NCBI GenBank assembly: GCA_950022295.1
Contig: OX465598.1
Coordinates: 116,977,001-117,041,000, forward strand
DNA: 64,000 bases
Direction of reading: 5' to 3'
Source: Bromus sterilis
Lineage: Eukaryota > Streptophyta > Magnoliopsida > Poales > Poaceae
Shown: positions 58,371 through 64,000 of the stretch, piece by piece
Numbering within the stretch: position 1 is the stretch's first letter
Layout: each line of letters begins with the position of its first letter
Position numbers and translations under genes: made by a program
Notes under the pieces: generated by a model
What the model saw: the letters and a program-made list of their open reading frames with translations, nothing else
What the model was told of the DNA's origin: nothing
The model's database searches: none

Positions 58371-59335
58371 CTACAAGGTTGATTCACAAAGATACATATT
58401 TAGACTTTTGTTCATAATGTGGAGTTCAATTACAATTAATTCTAAAACTCCCACTTAGGAAAACATCTCTCAATTTTGCTAAGTGATTACACGATCCTAG
58501 AACACCATACCTCCCCCGTGTGACACGACCATCAGTATGTTGTTCAAGGTAGGCCATCATGCCAATCACATCATCCATGTGACTCATGCTCGACCTTCGG
58601 TCTCTTGTGTCCCGAGGCCATGTCTGCACATGCCAGGCTCGCCACCACACCCTATGTGATTTGTTGCTGTGTCATACAAGGCCATGCTTCTGGGCATGCT
58701 AGGCTTGCTACACCCACCTCTTGTGAACGAAAAAATGTTTGACATCCGTGTGACACGTGATGCCTCCATAATGTAGAACTTTCCAGGTGGTGCTCACTAG
58801 GGTAAGGACACTATGTTGGTTTTAGCGAGAGATGGTCCTGTTTCGTGCTACCGTCGATATATCTAGCATACTAGCATAAAACAGGAAGTAAAACTGTAAA
58901 TCATACAACCTATGATCCCCCTTCATGCAAAGCAAAGTTAAAACGCCTTTCTACTTTAGCTTGTGCAAGTTTTACGTGGCTGCTAGGGGTTTCGAGAGAG
59001 AGAACCGATTTCTATCCTGCGAAAACATGCCACAACACCGATCCCCAATCGTCTCTATTACACCCCTGTCGGGGCCCTCCGTTGCAAACATCTTCGCATC
59101 GCTAATGCAGAGAGACAGACACCCCCCCAGCCACTTTATATGGTACAAGCCATATGTCAAGCGTGGAACCAGTCTCGCGTAAACGCGTAAGGTCGGTCGG
59201 GGGCCGCTTCATCAAACATTGCCGCAATGCTAAATGAGTACACATGGGAGGGTAACGAATGAAGATTCGATGCCCACATCCTAGATGTGTTCTACCCGTA
59301 CAATACATCTACGCATAGCTAGCTCATGATACCAC
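58371..59335 (-). other. Leader of element L with tRNA-iMet-type primer site
   Basis: About 965 bases between the 5' LTR and gag. On the minus strand AGTGGTATCATGAGC (plus 59320-59334) is the primer site next to the LTR, with one base different from the standard TGGTATCAGAGC plus an extra one. Small frames here (58426-58650, 58925-59182) show no known domain. Confidence 0.85.
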
Positions 59336-61050
59336 TGTTTGGATACGGGGCAGAAAACACAAATTTTTCATACCTACGGTACCCGAACCCAAGATCTATG
59401 CTATGGCGATGTAATGTAACGGAGGGAATCGGTGTTCATACCTTTGAAGACCGAAAGAGGGAAACGTTCTTGCGAACGTGGTTGGCGTAGACTCAGAACT
59501 ACGACCTCCCTGTCGTGTAGAAGACCACCACCGGTGAGGATGACTCCCGGTAAACCTCCAGCGACGCAGTAGCACCACAGGTGTAGTGCCTCGAAGAGAT
59601 TACACACGTACAGTGCAACCGATGTTCCCTCCGGGCTCCGAACCAGGCGAGCAGCGGAAAGAAGACGGATTCGGATCCCGACTCCGGCAGAGCGACGGCC
59701 TGCCTTATGGTGGAGAACTCCAATCCTGGTGCAGACTCCTAACAAGGGGAGTCCACTTCCAGAAATGGAGAAAGAGAGAGAGAGAACTCAAATGAGATGA
59801 TGGAAAAAGGGGGGTCTACCCCTCCTTATATAGGCCAAGGGGGGGTGTGATCCCTCTTCCCTCCCCCATGTGGGACTAAACCCCCCAAGGGGGGGGAGGG
59901 CGCCGGCCATAGGGGGGGATGGGCCCCACCCTTGGCGCCAAGCCCAAGGGGGGGAAACCCCCTCCTCCCCTAATGGGCCCTAAGGGGCCCATCTGCCTTT
60001 TTCCATTTAATTAATTAATTTAAATACATTTTAATATTTAATTCAGATAATTAAATACTAAAACATTATTAAACATAATTAAACATTATTTTGAACCTTT
60101 CAAAATATCCGGAACAACTTATGTTCTCTCCCGGAACTATTCCGGTGCTTTCTCCTATTTCACCGATGATCCCGAATCTGTCCCAGCATCAATTGCCCCT
60201 TAAGTGTGACACCCTAACGGTCCGGGAAACAGCAGACATGGTCGAGACTCTTCTCATTGACCAATGACTAGTCAGTTGGACCTGGTTACAATCCTTGACA
60301 GCCCCTGCGCTTCCATCGAATGAACTTCGATCGCTTTTGGAAACCGTTAACGATACGACGTAATCCCTTTGTGCTGCGGTACTTTGTTTGTCCGAGGTTT
60401 GATCGTCGGTATCCCACATACCGTGTTCACATCTCGTTCACAACAAACAAGTTTACTCGTCCATGATCATTGCATCTCTTGTGACCTAGTCACTTGCTTG
60501 CAAGCTATTGATGCAATATCACCGAGTGGGCCCAGAGTACATGTCCTGTCACAAGGACTGGCAAATCCCGCTCTGATCTATTAACATACTCATCAACCAT
60601 CTATTTAGGAATACCTAAAGTGCACCGTTATAGCCAGCATATTTCAGTCAGGCGGTGGGATACAAATTAAAGTCTCCTCATAGATGGTGCTTACGTATGA
60701 TCATTACGGTCTAAGGACTAAGCCATACGTTACAAAGTCATAGCAACGCTGAACTATGTGACTCGATCACATTGCAATACTTTAGGTGGGTGTACGTCCA
60801 TCACATCATTCCCCTAATGATATGACCTCATTGTTAATGGACTTAATTGTCGCCATGATCAGGAAAGCTTGATCAATCAATTGCCCAATGAGATAGTTTA
60901 CCCGAGTTAAACTACGGACCATGTTTTATACTACACCTGTATTAGTATTTCCATGTAATACAGTTATAGCACAGTATAAAATGTATTATGAACAAAACGG
61001 ATATGTGACAAATATCTTTATTAATTTGTCTCTAGGGCACATATCCAACA
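59336..61050 (-). repeat. 5' LTR of copia element L (1,715 bp)
   Basis: Same length as the 3' LTR. Visible differences from it are at 59340, 59567, 59617, 59698, 60121, 60954 and 60982. The TATA box on the minus strand is CCTATATAAGG (plus 59824-59834). Confidence 0.95.
59824..59834 (-). promoter_or_regulatory. TATA box of the 5' LTR of element L
   Basis: CCTATATAAGG on the minus strand, flanked upstream by GC-rich inverted repeats and downstream by the leader. It is the likely promoter of the element. Strength and activity cannot be judged from sequence. Confidence 0.7.
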
Positions 61051-61055
61051 CTAGA

Positions 61056-61112
61056 GAGCTGTGATGACGACTCGTGAACCCCGAGAAGATATCCGACGTT
61101 GTGAGGGGGGGG
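61056..61112. other. Continuation of the unclassified host DNA right of L
   Basis: Fifty-seven bases ending in a run of G. Joined to 52764 after removal of L and one duplication copy, it forms the pre-insertion locus. No motif is visible. Confidence 0.55.
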
Positions 61113-61589
61113 TGTTGGGATACGGGGCAGAAAACACAAATTTTTCATACCTACGGTACCCGAACCCAAGATCTATGCTATGACGATGTAAAGTAACGGA
61201 GGGAATCGGTGTTCATACCTTTGAAGACCGAAAGAGGGAAACGTTCTTGCGAACGTGGTTGGCGTAGACTCAGAACTATGACCTCCCTGTCGTGTAGAAG
61301 ACCACCACCGGCGAGGATGACTCCCCTAAACCTCCAGCGACGAAGTAGCACCACAGGTGTAGTTCCTCAAAGAGATTATACACGTACGGTACAATCGATG
61401 TTCCTCCCGGGCCCCGAACCAGGCGAGCAGCGGAAGAAAGACGGCTACGGATCCCAACTCCAGCAGAATGACGGCCTGCCTTATAGTGGAGAACTCCAAT
61501 CCTGGTGCAGACTCCAAACAAGTGGAGTCCACTTCCGGGAAGGAGAAGGAGGAAGAAGGAGATATTGGTGTGTTGGAAAAAGGGGGGGG
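61113..61589 (-). repeat. Old copia LTR fragment, same family as L
   Basis: Aligns with 52765-53240 of the L LTR from the same TGTTGGGATACGG end, but with many substitutions and small indels, so it is clearly older. There is no primer site on its left, hence a 3' or solo LTR. It is cut at 61590 by the LTR of family A, after a run of G. Confidence 0.88.
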
Positions 61590-64000
61590 TGTAACATCCC
61601 AAAATTCTCCGAATTTTGGAATGTTAATAAATTAAATAGATAATAATTTTCTGATTGATGTGTTTGATTTTTTTCTCTGGGATTTAAAACTTTTGGAGTT
61701 TACTGAATATTAAAACGAGAGGGAATAAAATGACTTTCCCTAATATTCATCGTTGGTGTTTTGGAGTTTATTATTTAAAAACAAAACCAACAAAACAAAA
61801 TGAGAGAAGGTAATATGACTCCTTCAACATTTTAAAAGTTTGGAAAAAAATTTAAATTTTTATTGGAATTCTTTTAAAATATTTTTAAACATTTTTCCAC
61901 ACATGGCAGTTCGCTGGAGAGGATATAAAAGGACTTATCCCCATTTTTAATTGGTTGAAAAATAGTTTAAAATATTTATGTGAGACTTTTTAATTTTAGT
62001 TTGGAGTTATAAATATTTTCTAAAATTATTTTTGGAATTTATTTATTCTCTGGAAAAGTTTTTAAATCAATTTTCGGAGTTTTCGGTATTTTTAAAATGC
62101 CAGAAAAGTATTTAAAAATAAGTTGAAAAGTTTTTATTTTATTTTATTATTTTGGTCAAGCCAAAAATTCAATTTTATTATTTTAAAAATATTGGCGAAG
62201 ACGGAATTTTAAAATAAATTTCCGTGATTTTTCTAATATTGTTTTGGGCCTAATGGGCCTGGTCTGTTTTTTTTCCAGCAGACCGAATTTGTTTTTATTT
62301 CGGATTTACAAAAAAAAAGGGATTAGGGGCTGGCTATAAATAGCCCCGATTAGGGCTAAGTTTATTTTCGTCAGCGTTTTAGGGTTAGACTAAGCTAATC
62401 CGCGGGACCCGCCGCCGCCGATGTCATCGCCGGAATCTCGCCGGAGCTTCGCCGGAAAGTTCGTCGGAGCTACGTTTTTGCGTTTTTTTCGAGGTAAAGT
62501 TTTTGCAAGCCGCCGGAGTTGCGCCTAGCCGGGCTCGCCGGAGTACCCCGCCGCCTAGCCGCGCCGCCCCCTAGCCGCGCCGCCGCCCGCCGCCGCCGGC
62601 GAGCCGGCGAGCTCGCCCTGCTGGCCACCTTGGCCGCGGCCGCCGCCATGTGCTCTGCCGCGCGCCCGCGCCTCCGCCCCGCCGCCCGCGTGCCTGCGCC
62701 CCGCCGGCCCTCCGCCGCCGGCCGCGCCCCCGAGCCGGAGCCGCCTGAGCTCCGTGGCCGCCATGGCTCCTCTGCCCCTGTGCGTGCCCGCGGGAGAAGA
62801 AGACCTTGAAAAAAAAATAATAGAAAACGGTTCGCGAAAAAAAAAAATTTCAGATCTGGATCCAAAACCGTCCAGGGACCCGATCGCGTTTTTTGCAAAA
62901 ATTTTATTTATGTATCAGTCCTTTTTGCAGTAGAACCCCCCGGTACCCCCGTTTTTCACCCGAAACCGTTTTCGCGTGTACTTTTTAACCGTAACTCGGA
63001 ATTGGGCGATTCCAGTTGCGTTGCGACCGTGTAGAAATTCTCTAGCCAGTAGACCTAGTGTTACAAAAGTTTGAAGTATTTAAATTTGGATCCCAAGCTG
63101 ATCCAAATTTGAACTTCCGGCAGCCGTAACTTTTTACCGGTGCACCCGTTTGTGCCGTTTCTTTTTGCGTTGGATCACTCGTTCCATGTACTTTCTGTTT
63201 ATATCATGTGTACACAAAAATTCTTAAGTTTATTGATCTGTTCAAATTCAAATTCAATTCCATGTTGCAATTGCCATGACCTGCGTTGTAGTATTCCGTT
63301 TCACGTGATTCTTTTTGCATATTGGATCATATGAGACATCTTATCGGCAATATTCACATACCATTTATATTGCTATGATCTTTACCTTGATTTCATAATG
63401 CCTTGATCATACTTTGGTATCGACAACTCTTTATCCGTTGACTCTCTCGAGTTCACGTTCCACCAATCACCTTCGGCACATCCACACCTTTGCACTTCAA
63501 AACCTTTTGTTTTGTTGCTAAAACTTTAGTGATTGTTTTGTTGATCTTATGTTTTGTCCTTGTGGTGTGATTGCTTATTGAGTTCTTTCGTTGACGATAG
63601 ATTGCTCGGAGTGTGACGAGTAGAGTTGACTGGAACGTGAGAGCGAAGATCTTCATCGAATGTATAAGGCAAGTGATACTTTGACCATACTCATACCTAT
63701 ATTTTCTATATGCATTATGTCAGGAAATATCACTCTATTGCATGATAGGTAGTTTACTTTACTGTTGCTGCAAAACCAGTTAGGATAGCCACATGTTTTG
63801 ACTTGTCTACCGTAGATCAACCTAGCCGTGTTGTTACTGTATGGCTATGCTTTGTAGACGTGGTTTGGGTTGTGAAATTCATGGAGTGCATGTGAGCTGT
63901 TTAATAACTTGTGTAGCAACCGTTTAATAAATAGAAATCACTTCTGGACGGGCAGGGAGTGCTTCCTGGGGACTCGTTTCCTTATCTAAGGTCGAGACCA
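61590..64000 (+). repeat. LTR of family A, second copy (runs off the window)
   Basis: Opens TGTAACATCCCAAAATTC and aligns with 7863-10330 or so, with indels in the AT-rich first kilobase. TATA box CTATAAATAG at 62334-62343, followed by a leader with GGGTTAG and a GC-rich block (62400-62810) that gives chance frames on both strands (62470-62898 and others). About 1 kb of the LTR should lie to the right. Confidence 0.88.
62334..62343 (+). promoter_or_regulatory. TATA box in the right family A LTR
   Basis: CTATAAATAG stands about 740 bases into the LTR, followed by a leader containing TTTTAGGGTTAGAC and then the GC-rich block. The left copy has CTATAAAAAG at 8804-8813 in the same relative context. 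Confidence 0.6.

Larger units (their letters stand above)
52765..61050 (-). mobile_element. Copia element L (Angela/BARE-like), nearly intact and young
   Basis: Both LTRs are 1,715 bp and start TGTTGGATATG on the minus strand; the perfect target duplication CTAGA lies at 52760-52764 and 61051-61055. The internal domain has an initiator-Met-type primer site, gag, protease, integrase, reverse transcriptase and RNase H in copia order, then a polypurine tract. By eye the LTRs differ at only seven positions. One frameshift breaks the polyprotein, and Gag has lost its zinc knuckle. It is the youngest insertion in the window and lies on the strand opposite to G. Confidence 0.95.

Overview
The window is a stretch of grass chromatin made almost entirely of nested retrotransposons. 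LTRs opening with TGATACGTC, chromodomain gypsy elements with 3.5-4.3 kb LTRs, Athila-like polyproteins with a tRNA-Asp-type primer site, an Angela/BARE-like copia element and a Stowaway MITE together point to a Triticeae genome (wheat, Aegilops, barley or rye group). That assignment rests on family recognition without a database search. I found no host gene, tRNA or rRNA gene, or CRISPR array. The GC-rich open frames in the long LTRs are not genes. Letters A-N below are my own labels for the elements.

Layout, left to right. 1-4252 is the 3' end of gypsy element B (chromodomain end, then a 4.1 kb LTR), inserted in a minus-strand LTR fragment M (4253-5150). 5151-11330 is a non-autonomous gypsy element N: primer site, broken gag with four zinc knuckles, no pol, and a 3.5 kb 3' LTR of family A. 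It sits in the 3' LTR of C (11331-22230, minus), a chromodomain gypsy element with all domains but at least five stop codons and several frameshifts. C interrupts the polymerase gene of D (22231-27040, minus, Athila-like). D in turn sits in an LTR, F, whose pieces lie at 27041-27658, 29059-29338 and 46956-47450. F also received a solo LTR E (27659-29058) and the large element G (29339-46955).

G is a non-autonomous element with a TSD. Inside it sits element H (32162-43764, TSD GTTGT), and in H a related element I in the opposite direction. A later deletion fused H to I tail to tail, leaving a near-palindrome of about 10.4 kb (32162-42529) around a 230-bp spacer. G, I and element K (47451-49595, minus) carry an open frame that is neither gag nor pol; H carries a truncated gag instead.

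49596-51844 is the 3' half of an L1-type LINE broken by a 94-bp Stowaway MITE. 51845-52764 is unclassified, perhaps low-copy DNA. Into it jumped copia element L (52765-61050, minus), the youngest element here: perfect TSD CTAGA, two 1,715-bp LTRs with about seven visible differences, and a polyprotein with a single frameshift, although its Gag zinc knuckle is missing. 61113-61589 is an old LTR relic of the same copia family, cut at 61590 by the start of a second family A LTR that runs off the window.

The autonomous-type elements (B, C, D, L) encode or once encoded Gag, protease, reverse transcriptase, RNase H and integrase. The elements without pol (N, G, H, I, K) keep primer sites, polypurine tracts and LTR promoters, so they could only move with proteins supplied in trans. 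G, H, I and K share with D the tRNA-Asp primer site and LTR architecture, which makes Athila-like elements their likely helpers.
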